From Pedobacter sp. PF22-3 (GTDB taxonomy: Bacteria; Bacteroidota; Bacteroidia; Sphingobacteriales; Sphingobacteriaceae): a DNA stretch of 64,000 bases. The notes beneath the pieces are model-generated. The model was not told where the DNA came from, searched no databases, and saw only the letters and a program-made list of their open reading frames with translations. Each line of letters opens with the position of its first letter. Position 1 is the first letter of the stretch. The position numbers were made by a program, and so were the translations under genes. Of the stretch, positions 1 through 8,253 are shown piece after piece. The DNA lies in NCBI RefSeq assembly GCF_026239555.1, contig NZ_JAPIVP010000003.1:310001-374000 (forward strand). The letters run 5' to 3'.

Positions 1-1
1 G

Positions 2-2005
2 GCCATTTTGGTGGCTATTATTTTTCTGAGATCATTGAAGGCAAGTATCACCATTTTAATTACCATACCCATCACCCTTTGTTTAACCGTAATTGTACTT
101 TATTTTATTGGTTATTCCCTCAATATCATGACACTTGGCGCCATTGCTGCTGCCATCGGTTTAATTATTGATGATGCCATCGTAGTGGTAGAACAAATTC
201 ATCGTGCACACGAAGAGCATCCGGAAGAATTGACCATGCGACTGTTGAGCAAAGCCGTTAGCTATCTTTTTCCGGCTATGCTGGGTTCTTCTATTAGTAC
301 GATAGTGATTTTTGTCCCTTTTGTATTGATGACGGGTGTTGCAGGCGCTTATTTTCAGGTAATGACCAACACTATGATTATTACACTGATTTGTTCTTTC
401 TTTGTTACCTGGATCGGTTTACCCGTAATTTATCTTTTACTCACCCGAAAAGGGGGCAGCCACGCGGCTTCGGGTAAAACGTCAGCCATACACGAGGTTA
501 AATCACAAAGTTGGGTGCCATACTTTATTCAACGACCTTATATTACCATTGCATTTATACTGGTGCTGATCACCTCGATTGTAGTCATTTTCCCAAGATT
601 AGAAACCGGATTTCTTCCTGAAATGGATGAAGGCAGTATTGTACTGGATTATGCATCTCCCCCTGGTACCTCTTTATCGGAGACAGATCGGATGCTGAAA
701 GAGGTAGAGAAAGAAATCGTTAAAATTCCAGAGGTTGAAGCTTATTCACGAAGAACCGGAACGCAGATGGGTTTTTTCATTACCGAACCCAATACAGGCG
801 ACTATCTCATCCAGCTGAAACATAAACGGACAAAAAGCACAGCGGAGGTAATTTCTGAGATCCGTAAACATATTGAAAATACACAACCCGCATTAACAAT
901 CGATTTCGGGCAGGTAATTGGCGATATGTTGGGCGATTTAATGAGCGCGACCAAACCCATAGAAGTGAAAATTTTTGGCAACGACCAGGAAAAACTGCAG
1001 AGTTTAGCTCAAAAGGTAGCCGATCTGGTTTCGCATGTGGGCGGTACCGCCGATGTGTTTGATGGCATTGTACATTCAGGGCCAACGGTAAATATTCAGC
1101 CAGATTTTATCATGCTGGCACAGTATGGTGTTAGTCCAGCATCCTTTCAATCGCAGCTCCAAACCGCCATGCAGGGTACTTTAATTGGCGATTTATATGA
1201 TAATCAACAGCTTTCGCCCATTCGCATGGTTTACCCCGGAAGCAGAACCTTTAGCGTGGCGGATATCAATAAGCTTAAAATTTTCTTACCCAATGGAATT
1301 GCAGTGCCTATACAGCAATTGGCCAGGGTTGATCTTAAAGCAGGGAATGCAGAAGTAGAAAGAGAAAATTTGCAGACCATTGGCGTTGTTAGTGCAAGGT
1401 TAAATAACCGTGATCTGGGCAGTGTAATGAAAGATCTGAAGAAAACCGTAAATGCCAATATAAGCCTTCCTTCTGGTTATCATATTGAGTATGGCGGCGC
1501 ATACAAAGAACAGCAACAATCTTTTTCTGAACTGCTTACCATCCTGATCGCCTCGAGTTTGCTGGTATTTAGCGTAATTTTGTTCCTGTTTAAAGATTTT
1601 AAAATTGCTTTTCTCATTTTATTGATCTCGGTACTGGGCATTTCCGGAAGTTATTTAGCCCTGTTTTTAACCCATACACCACTCAATGTAGGCAGTTATA
1701 CCGGGTTGATTATGATTGTAGGTATTATTGGCGAGAATGCCATATTTACCTTTTTACAGTTTAAAGAATCTCTTGTAGAACAAAGTGTTGATGATGCGAT
1801 AACCTTTGCCATTTCTACCCGGTTAAGGCCTAAATTAATGACTGCACTTGGCGCAATTATCGCCTTAATGCCTTTGGCTTTAGGCATTGGAGCAGGTGCA
1901 CAACTGCACCAGCCATTGGCCATAGCTGTAATTGGTGGTTTTATTGTAGCGCTGCCATTATTACTCATTGCCTTACCAAGTTTGATCAGGAAAATTTATA
2001 GGTAG
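2..2005 (+). CDS. RND-family efflux transporter permease, 5'-truncated by window edge
   Basis: This is the C-terminal ~667 residues of an inner-membrane proton-driven RND pump (family length about 1,000-1,050). The open frame runs off the left edge, so the start is not visible. Visible parts are the TM4 signature GLIIDDAIVVVEQ with the paired Asp of the proton relay, a large periplasmic loop (about 190-500), and the second membrane half with TRLRPKLMTALGAIIALMPL. Where drug-type AcrB pumps have the TM10 Lys (context SAKNAI), this protein has Glu (GIIGENAI). I associate an acidic residue there with heavy-metal (HME) pumps such as CusA/CzcA, so metal export is possible but substrate cannot be read from sequence. 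The adaptor and outer-membrane partner genes would lie to the left. Confidence 0.93.
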   Translation, partial: AILVAIIFLRSLKASITILITIPITLCLTVIVLYFIGYSLNIMTLGAIAAAIGLIIDDAIVVVEQIHRAHEEHPEELTMRLLSKAVSYLFPAMLGSSISTIVIFVPFVLMTGVAGAYFQVMTNTMIITLICSFFVTWIGLPVIYLLLTRKGGSHAASGKTSAIHEVKSQSWVPYFIQRPYITIAFILVLITSIVVIFPRLETGFLPEMDEGSIVLDYASPPGTSLSETDRMLKEVEKEIVKIPEVEAYSRRTGTQMGFFITEPNTGDYLIQLKHKRTKSTAEVISEIRKHIENTQPALTIDFGQVIGDMLGDLMSATKPIEVKIFGNDQEKLQSLAQKVADLVSHVGGTADVFDGIVHSGPTVNIQPDFIMLAQYGVSPASFQSQLQTAMQGTLIGDLYDNQQLSPIRMVYPGSRTFSVADINKLKIFLPNGIAVPIQQLARVDLKAGNAEVERENLQTIGVVSARLNNRDLGSVMKDLKKTVNANISLPSGYHIEYGGAYKEQQQSFSELLTILIASSLLVFSVILFLFKDFKIAFLILLISVLGISGSYLALFLTHTPLNVGSYTGLIMIVGIIGENAIFTFLQFKESLVEQSVDDAITFAISTRLRPKLMTALGAIIALMPLALGIGAGAQLHQPLAIAVIGGFIVALPLLLIALPSLIRKIYR

Positions 2006-2021
2006 TAGAGTAAAACCCATT

Positions 2022-2149
2022 CTAGCGCGAGTCTTAGCGCCCATTGACTTAAGCATTGGCCAGACCTGTGCCTTAGCAGTATCTTAAAGATCGTTAATCA
2101 AAGCACAAGTCATCCAGCCCGCTTGCCTAGAAACTAAGACCCGCGCTAG
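2022..2149. repeat. Short element with near-perfect 15-bp terminal inverted repeats
   Basis: CTAGCGCGAGTCTTA at 2022-2036 is matched by TAAGACCCGCGCTAG at 2135-2149, inverted with one mismatch. The ~128-bp segment has no ORF and lies between the efflux gene and the accessory lipoprotein block. It resembles a MITE-like or other small interspersed repeat; no target-site duplication was confirmed. The rest of 2006-2230 shows nothing recognisable. Confidence 0.6.
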
Positions 2150-2230
2150 TAGGGGGGAGTTGTAACATTCCTAGTTAAACTGCTCCAATTAATTGTCTTT
2201 TTTATTTGAATACAATTGAAAAAATAATTA

Positions 2231-2740
2231 TTACTTAAAAAAAGTTGTATCAACAATTTTGATTTGGGGCAAATCCTTTTCAAGTTTTTCAATTTGTTTT
2301 TTATCAACTACAGAATCTGATATATCTATAATCTTAAGTGATTTAAATTTACGAAGATCAGCTATCATGTTATCGATATCTACATTTCTAGGAATTGAGA
2401 ATTTCAGCTTTTCCAATTCTGTTAATGCCACTAGATTAGCGTCGAATGCAGAAATAAATAAGCCAACCAAGTAAAGTTCTTTTAAATTTTTCAAGTTGGT
2501 GATTCCTTTTGGCATATCTACTAAAACACCATTTTTCGGCATTATTTCAGTTTTGATGGCTGGAAAAACCAAAGTCGAATCATTGAATACATATAGCCGT
2601 TCGATATTCTTAATCTCCTCAAAATTATCTAAAGAAGTAAATTTTGAATAATTTATCGTCAGATCTTTTTGATGGCTTTGTCCAATAGCGGTATCCATGC
2701 AGCTAAAATAAATAAAAATTAAAGTTACTATATTTCACAT
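2231..2740 (-). pseudogene. Leucine-rich-repeat-like lipoprotein gene with a stop at codon 2
   Basis: The ORF from the internal ATG at 2698 encodes 155 residues with weak leucine-rich-repeat character (ITNLKNLKELYLVGLF, LTELEKLKF, FKSLKIIDISDS). Upstream in the same frame, an ATG at 2738-2740 is followed at once by TGA (2735-2737) and then by NIVTLIFIYFSC, which is a typical lipoprotein signal with a lipobox Cys directly before Met2698. Reading through gives M-stop-NIVTLIFIYFSC-MDTAIG. The likely ancestral product was a surface or periplasmic lipoprotein whose second codon is now a stop. Either the gene is broken, the base call is wrong, or a signal-less protein starts at 2698. It is the last gene of a minus-strand block. 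Function unknown. Confidence 0.6.
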
Positions 2741-2767
2741 AATAGAGATTTAAATACATTTTATAAG

Positions 2768-3220
2768 TCAACGTGCTCTTTGAGTTTTACTATAAATTGA
2801 CCAATGATTCAGCTTACGATATAATTTATAATCATAGATCATAAATTTTTGGAATTCATAAATCCCAAAAGAAACTTTCGCAGTATCGTTCTGAATGGTA
2901 ATTTTCCCAAAATCAATTCTTATTCTATTATCATTAAAGGAAGTTGGACTAAGATTGATCATATCTTCATTCTTTTTATCAGAATTAATATAGCGAAGAT
3001 TAAACTTATTTGTTTTGACTGGCCACTTCTCATTAACCAGTTTTGTCTTTATGATAAATATAGTATCTGGTTTAGACACTAAATCCTTAAATAATTGTTC
3101 ATCATCTAATATTTTAGTTATAATTTTGTTTGTATCAGTTATCAGAGTAGGTGATTGAATACTACTTTTACAAGCTATTAAGCAAAAAAATATCAGGAAA
3201 GGGTATGTTTTGTTTATCAT
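2768..3220 (-). CDS. Small hypothetical lipoprotein
   Basis: 150 residues. The N-terminus MINKTYPFLIFFCLIACKSS is an SPII signal with lipobox LIAC, so a lipid-anchored protein is predicted. The mature part is beta-rich and ends in KTQRAR. I recognise no family. The gene starts 2 bp after the stop of the HEFVH-domain frame, so the two are almost certainly cotranscribed and perhaps translationally coupled. A small lipoprotein directly after a peptidase-like C-terminal domain would fit an immunity or inhibitor role, but this is inference from context only. Confidence 0.75.
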   Translation of the reverse strand: MINKTYPFLIFFCLIACKSSIQSPTLITDTNKIITKILDDEQLFKDLVSKPDTIFIIKTKLVNEKWPVKTNKFNLRYINSDKKNEDMINLSPTSFNDNRIRIDFGKITIQNDTAKVSFGIYEFQKFMIYDYKLYRKLNHWSIYSKTQRAR

Positions 3221-3222
3221 TT

Positions 3223-3609
3223 TTATTGTCTAGATTTTACTCTGTAATATCTTAACCATTCTTGTGCATTTGCAGGCTCTAATCTATTAGAACCTGGAGC
3301 CGCAATAATATCTTCGAAGTACCAGCCTGCTTCATAAGAGCCTTTACCTGTTACAACTCCTGCCATTCTTTTCGGTAAATTGTTAGCATCTCTTCCAAAA
3401 TGGACAAATTCATGTAATGTCGTTATCGTCAAAATTAAGCCAAGTGCCTGATATTTGGTTGGCGTATTAGCTATATCCAAATCGTTAACGTAACCATTAT
3501 CAATTTTCAAAATTTTATTTTTATTATCAAATTGCCCGACTACGTCGTTACCGTTAGCATCTTTTAGATTATTAATCACTATTACTTTGGGGCCTTTACC
3601 TGGTTGCAT
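3223..3609 (-). pseudogene. 3' part of frameshifted lipoprotein: HExxH metallopeptidase-like domain
   Basis: The 128-residue ORF from ATG 3609 carries TTLHEFVHFGRDANN, a zinc metallopeptidase HExxH motif (H66 and H70 of this ORF), and downstream YEAGWYFED, which could supply a third metal ligand. The frame stays open upstream to 3708 and reads LVNDLPNFLTHYPNILK, then LTTGLTEKRIKEL. This continues the 441-codon frame of the next gene (ending YPKFKA) if one T of the T4 run (3707-3710 on this strand) is removed. The intact gene would encode ~602 residues with HEFVH near residue 540. Whether this part is expressed alone from 3609 is unknown. Placement of the peptidase domain at the C-terminus resembles toxin-type metallopeptidases, by analogy only. 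Confidence 0.7.
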
Positions 3610-3700
3610 TAGCTCCTTTATTCTTTTTTCTGTAAGTCCTGTTGTTAAGCTTAAAGCTTTAAGAATGTTAGGGTAATGCGTAAGAAAGTTTGGTAAATCA

Positions 3701-5032
3701 TTAACTAAAAGCTTTGAATTTTGGATAACTGTTTAATTCTGAAATATCTAAGTTTGGCAAATTTACGGTTAGCGTATTATTGTCAATTAATTCTTTACAA
3801 AGGGTTTCTGGATTTTCAACTAAATATCCTACTGCCCATTGGCCAAACTCTATGTCAGGTTGGGTTATGGTATTCTGCCTATCTAGATAATCAGCAAGGG
3901 CAGCAGTAATTTCTACATTGGCAGGATTTCTTAAAAAAGCCTGTTGCTCGTACGTTCCTATACCCAATTTTGTAATTACATAATCTGCGGTTAATGTATT
4001 TAAATTTACGTTTGGACCATGCGTTGTTGGATAAGGTTCAAAGCTGCCCTCTAAACTTGTCGCATTCGGATCACCAACTGTTCCACCACCATCTGTAACT
4101 ATGTTTCTACTACCATCCTCATAATAAACACCAGGAATATATGCGTTGTAAATGGGCCACCCGGAAGACAGATAACCGGTTTGTCCGCTACCACCGCTGC
4201 TACTCCCACCGCCACTGCTTCCGCCTCCAAATATAGATGACCATTGTACCGCTAGTCTCCATCCTCCAGTATTATAATGTTCTGATAATCCAAATAAATG
4301 GCCTATCCAACCAATCACATCATCAATTAGGGTAGCTGCCCATGTCCAAAAGTTAGATACTTTTTTATCATTCAGACCTCTTAATGATTGCAGTTTGTTA
4401 TTTTTCAAGGTAGTTGCTAAATTATCTAAGGAAGGATCGTTACCAAATTTTAAGCAATAAACATCGGTAATAATATTGTTTTCTATATTTCGTACAAAAA
4501 TGGTATCGCCTGTCAAGTTCCATTCATATAATTTGCCCTTTCGAGATCCATTATTGTTTGCCTTGTTATTCTCAGGTACGAAATTAAGCAGATAAGAATG
4601 TAACTTACCACCATTATTATCCTGTATAAAAAATACTTCAGGCGGCGTTTGATTGTTATAATTGATGTTCGAGCCTGGCTTTCGAACATAATTACTTTTT
4701 GATTCAGGCCGTAGGCTTTGTCCATGGGTATCGAATGCTCCGTTATTAATCAGTCCAGTTATGTTGTTATTGTTTATCACTGGTATACGTACAACATGCT
4801 TTCCTTTTAATGTGCCTTGCCTGGCCTTATTCCAGTCTAGCGTGAATAGCTTAAAAGCAGGATTGTTTTCGATACTTTGATTAAGCGTGCTTTCAGCTAT
4901 AAGCTGATTTTCATGCTCTTCTACAGGTGGAATTGGGTAAAATCGATCTTTTCTACAACTTTGTGTCAGAAATAGGAACAATAAGACTAGGCAAGCCATA
5001 GCTTTGCCTTTACGGAGTGTTAATTTGGTCAT
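3701..5032 (-). pseudogene. 5' part of frameshifted lipoprotein with Gly/Ser-rich linker
   Basis: This 443-residue frame starts with an SPII signal (LFLFLTQSCRKD, lipobox Cys) and a long mature region of no family I can name. It includes a low-complexity linker rich in Gly and Ser around residues 270-285 and a Trp-rich stretch before it. It ends ...YPKFKAFS at a stop created by a one-base shift in a T4 run at 3707-3710. The -1 frame continues with clearly coding sequence into the HEFVH domain gene, so the two ORFs were one gene of ~602 codons. A good Bacteroidota promoter lies upstream (5072-5103). Confidence 0.75.
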
Positions 5033-5071
5033 TGTTAATTTAGATATTTAAAATTGAGAGGAACGATTACT

Positions 5072-5103
5072 CAAACATACGATAACATTCTCATTATTTC
5101 AAA
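5072..5103 (-). promoter_or_regulatory. Bacteroidota-type sigma promoter of the lipoprotein block
   Basis: On the minus strand TTTG (5100-5103) and TATGTTTG (5072-5079) are separated by 20 nt, matching the -33 TTTG / -7 TAnnTTTG consensus. The start codon at 5032 lies ~40 nt downstream. The remainder of the 350-bp gap 5033-5382 holds a 14-bp perfect palindrome (5194-5207, CTGTTT/AAACAG) and the operator-like site at 5293. Confidence 0.7.
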
Positions 5104-5292
5104 GACGTTTATTAACAACTCCCGAAAAGACTGGTAAATTTATTTTCAGCTTTTTAACAGCGTAAAAGAATTTTATTTTATCACATCAAGAAGCTGTTTC
5201 TAAACAGACAACTTTATTTAGAAAGTAGTAATGCACTTCTAAAATGTATCCTCAACAGATGTTTTACTAATCAATTGTAGTAATTAAAAATT

Positions 5293-5309
5293 AATCAATC
5301 GTTTGCGCT
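5293..5309. promoter_or_regulatory. LacI-like operator motif upstream of the GH109 gene
   Basis: AATCAATCGTTTGCGCT at 5293-5309 matches the reverse complement of 8196-8212 at 16 of 17 positions. The 8196 copy contains the perfect palindrome CAAACGTTTG, the kind of CG-centred site bound by LacI-family regulators. The site is ~75 bp before the GH109 start. No LacI gene is in the window, so this is only a candidate operator. Confidence 0.35.
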
Positions 5310-5382
5310 GTTATTGGTCTTGTAATCCCCAATAGCTTGTAGTACTTTTAAAATACAAATCAACAAAACCAAAAAAATACCA

Positions 5383-6735
5383 ATGGAACGTAGAGAATTT
5401 ATCAAAAATGGCGCGTTTACGGCTGCGGGCTTAACCATCCTGCCAACCGGAAGTTTATTTGCATCATCAGACAATGCAAAAGTAAGATTAGGTTATATTG
5501 GGGTAGGCGCACGTGGGATGAGCCATATCTCTGAAGGAGCCTTAAGAGATGATGTAGAAATTGTTGCCATTTGCGATACCCAGGAAAGTTCACTTAAAAT
5601 TTGTCGTAATTTTATAGCTAAAAAAGGCAGACCTGCTGCAACAGAATATACAGGAGGCTTGGATGCTTATAAAAAACTGTTATATCGTAAAGATATTGAT
5701 GCCGTAATTATCGCAACACCATGGCAGTTTCACCGCGACCAGGCGGTTGATGCCATGAAAGCTGGAAAATATGTAGGCTGCGAAGTAATTGCTGGTTTAA
5801 CGGTAGAAGATCATTGGGATATTGTAAATACTTCGGAAAAAACAGGCATGCCTTATATGACTTTAGAGAACGTTTGTTACCGTAGAGATGTAATGGCGGC
5901 TTTAAATATGGTGAGGCAGGGTCTTTTTGGCGAATTGATACACTTAGAAGGTGGATACCAACATAACTTAAGAAACGTACTTTTTAATAATGGTAAAGAT
6001 TATTATGGTGGTGGAGTAGAGTTTGGCCCAAAAGCCCTGAGTGAGGCACAATGGCGTACCCAATTTAACATTGATCAGGATGGTGATTTATATCCAACGC
6101 ATGGAGCTGGACCAATCATGCAGTACGCCAATATTAACAGAGGGAATCGTTTTACCAGCCTGGTATCGTTCAGTTCTAAAGCCAAAGGTTTGGCCGCTTA
6201 TGTAGAAGAGATGTCTCCTGGCCATCCAAATGCCAAAATCAATTATAAAAACGGTGATGTAACTACCACCATGATCAACTGTGCAAATGGCGAAACCGTT
6301 TTGTTAAGTCATGATACACACTTGCCACGGCCGTATTCACTCGGTTTCAGGGTGCAGGGCACCAAAGGGATTTGGATGGATGTAAATAAATCTGTTTATA
6401 TCGATCACCAATCAAAGAAAGACGATGTCTGGGATCCAGCTCAGGAATGGTTTGCCAAATACGATCACCCGCTTTGGAAAAAATACGAGGCAGAAGCAGT
6501 AGGCGCAGGCCATGGCGGCATGGACTGGTTTGTGTTTAATGGATTTATCCAGGCTGTAAAACAGAAAAAGCAAACGCCGATTGATGTATATGATTCGGTT
6601 ACGATGAGTGTAATTGCCCCCCTGTCTACCAAATCGTTAAAAGAGGGCAATATGCCGCAGAAATTCCCTGATTTTACCAAAGGAAAGTGGAAAGACCGTA
6701 AAAATACCTTTGCTTTAGACGACAGCGGTTTTTAG
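5383..6735 (+). CDS. GH109-type NAD-dependent glycosidase (alpha-N-acetylgalactosaminidase-like), Gfo/Idh/MocA fold
   Basis: 450 residues. A Tat signal (MERREFIKNG, then a hydrophobic stretch to FASS) precedes a Rossmann NAD-binding motif VRLGYIGVGARG. The regions PWQFHRDQAVDAMKAGK, LENVCYRRDVMAALNMV, DLYPTHGAGP, GETVLLSHDT and GAGHGGMDWF correspond closely to GH109 alpha-N-acetylgalactosaminidases such as the Elizabethkingia blood-group A enzyme, as I remember that sequence. GH109 enzymes use tightly bound NAD to oxidise C3 transiently and eliminate the glycosidic bond. Twin-arginine export of a folded, cofactor-loaded enzyme to the periplasm fits. A sugar kinase follows. The exact sugar specificity (GalNAc or other) is not proven. 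Confidence 0.85.
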   Translation: MERREFIKNGAFTAAGLTILPTGSLFASSDNAKVRLGYIGVGARGMSHISEGALRDDVEIVAICDTQESSLKICRNFIAKKGRPAATEYTGGLDAYKKLLYRKDIDAVIIATPWQFHRDQAVDAMKAGKYVGCEVIAGLTVEDHWDIVNTSEKTGMPYMTLENVCYRRDVMAALNMVRQGLFGELIHLEGGYQHNLRNVLFNNGKDYYGGGVEFGPKALSEAQWRTQFNIDQDGDLYPTHGAGPIMQYANINRGNRFTSLVSFSSKAKGLAAYVEEMSPGHPNAKINYKNGDVTTTMINCANGETVLLSHDTHLPRPYSLGFRVQGTKGIWMDVNKSVYIDHQSKKDDVWDPAQEWFAKYDHPLWKKYEAEAVGAGHGGMDWFVFNGFIQAVKQKKQTPIDVYDSVTMSVIAPLSTKSLKEGNMPQKFPDFTKGKWKDRKNTFALDDSGF

Positions 6736-6854
6736 TGTCGGTTGCGGGTATTGCCTTTAGCTTGCCCGCTATATTTCTAATAAGCAGCCTAATTGAGGAT
6801 ATCCTTGCATTGGTTTTTCAAAAACGATTTTTATTCAATTTATATTACCATCTT

Positions 6855-7922
6855 ATGTTTCAGGCAGTTTTAGATGCTTATGGGCTTCATGCAGGCAAAT
6901 GTACGATAGAACCTTTTGGCTCAGGTTTAATTAACCATACCTGGAAAGTTTATCAGGAGGGGATAGCCTATATCTTGCAAGAGGTAAATACAGTGGTTTT
7001 TCGCGAGCCTGTACATATTGCTCACAATATCAGGGCAATCAAAGAATATCTGGATCAAACTGCTCCCGAATATTTGTTTATTGCACCCATTAAGGACTTA
7101 AATGGAGATGATTTTATAGTTGTCAACAATCGTTTTTACAGAATTTTTCCATTTGTGGAAAAATCTTGCTCTGTTGATTTTGTACATCAGCCTGAGCAGG
7201 CTTATCATGCTGCCAGGCAGTTTGGTAAATTTACCCGGATGCTTCGTGCTTTTAACGTACAAAAATTAAAGCCCACCATCGAAAATTTTCATAACCTGCC
7301 CTTACGTGTAGCGCAGTTTAAAAAAGCACTCGAACAAGCCAGCCAAAAGCGGATTAGCGAAGCAAAATTTGCGATAGGAGAGATCATCAGGCATTATGGT
7401 ATAGAAGCGCAGTACGTACACCTGTTAGATAGCGGCGCACTTAATTTACGTGTGATACACCACGATACCAAAATAAGCAACGTATTGCTACAGGCTGAAA
7501 CCGGCGCAGGTTTATGCGTAATTGATTTGGATACCGTAATGCCGGGATACTTTATCAGCGATGTGGGTGATATGATGCGGACCTATCTCTCTGAAGCCAA
7601 TGAAGAAGAAAAGGATTTTAGCAAAATAGCCATCAGGACAGATGTTTTTGCCGCAATACATAAAGGTTACATGGAAGAAATGGACCAGGTTTTGACTTCG
7701 ACCGAAAAACAGTTCTTTATCTATTCAGGCAAGTTTATGATTTATATGCAGGCGGTAAGGTTTATAGCGGATTTTTTAAATGGCGACATTTACTATAAAA
7801 CGAATTATCCTAAACACAACTTGATTAGGGGATTAAATCAGATCGATTTACTGAATAAGTATATTGCCAAAGAATCTGAATTTGAAGGAATTATTAAGAA
7901 GATTAATGATTTTCATGAGTAA
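6855..7922 (+). CDS. Aminoglycoside phosphotransferase-fold sugar kinase (N-acetylhexosamine 1-kinase-like)
   Basis: The frame is open from a GTG at 6735, but family-like sequence begins at ATG 6855 (MFQAVLDAYGL), giving 355 residues, so I choose that start. Motifs are FGSGLINHTWKV (nucleotide-binding region), VIHHDTKISNVLL (catalytic-loop HxDxKxxN) and VIDLDTVMPG (metal-binding DxD). The fold is that of APH/ChoK kinases, and such proteins in this phylum are often called NahK-like. It follows the GH109 gene by ~120 bp with no terminator, so it may phosphorylate the released amino sugar. That substrate is inferred from context only. Confidence 0.8.
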   Translation: MFQAVLDAYGLHAGKCTIEPFGSGLINHTWKVYQEGIAYILQEVNTVVFREPVHIAHNIRAIKEYLDQTAPEYLFIAPIKDLNGDDFIVVNNRFYRIFPFVEKSCSVDFVHQPEQAYHAARQFGKFTRMLRAFNVQKLKPTIENFHNLPLRVAQFKKALEQASQKRISEAKFAIGEIIRHYGIEAQYVHLLDSGALNLRVIHHDTKISNVLLQAETGAGLCVIDLDTVMPGYFISDVGDMMRTYLSEANEEEKDFSKIAIRTDVFAAIHKGYMEEMDQVLTSTEKQFFIYSGKFMIYMQAVRFIADFLNGDIYYKTNYPKHNLIRGLNQIDLLNKYIAKESEFEGIIKKINDFHE

Positions 7923-8000
7923 CAAAATGGAGAAATCTGTTATTTCAATTCTAAATGTTTTCTATTGAAAACTAACTTTAAGCATTGAAAGATCTCTATA

Positions 8001-8109
8001 GAAAAATCGTCATTGCGAGAAGGCACGACGAAGCAATCTCTCATACTTATATTCTTGCTATAAAGATTGCTTCATCCAATGAAGAATTGGCTTCGCAATG
8101 ACGATTTTT
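8001..8109. repeat. Interspersed hairpin repeat
   Basis: GAAAAATCGTCATTGCGAG (8001-8019) pairs with TTCGCAATGACGATTTTT (8092-8109), and inside it GAAGCAATCT (8030-8039) pairs with AGATTGCTTC (8064-8073). This nested inverted structure without an ORF resembles repeats I remember as dispersed in Sphingobacteriaceae genomes. It sits between converging genes and could also act as a transcription stop. Gap 7923-8253 holds otherwise only the palindrome at 8197. Confidence 0.65.
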
Positions 8110-8196
8110 GGAAAACAATTATTTCCTTAAATTCTTATAATTTACATTGACTTTAACATAAATTATCCCTAAAAATATCTTTATTTAACAAACAAA

Positions 8197-8212
8197 GCGC
8201 AAACGTTTGATT
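8197..8212. promoter_or_regulatory. LacI-like palindrome CAAACGTTTG
   Basis: The core CAAACGTTTG (8200-8209) is a perfect 10-bp palindrome inside GCGCAAACGTTTGATT. It repeats the site at 5293 in opposite orientation. It lies between the 3' ends of two convergent genes, so no obvious promoter is controlled; a deleted gene or a looping site are possibilities. Confidence 0.35.
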
Positions 8213-8253
8213 GGTTAAACGGATTTGTTGCAAAAAGCTTGTAAGCAGAGGCA

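Noticed and set aside
6735..6854. N-terminal extension of the sugar kinase from GTG 6735
   Set aside because: The 40 extra residues are hydrophobic and unlike the family; ATG 6855 begins the conserved domain.
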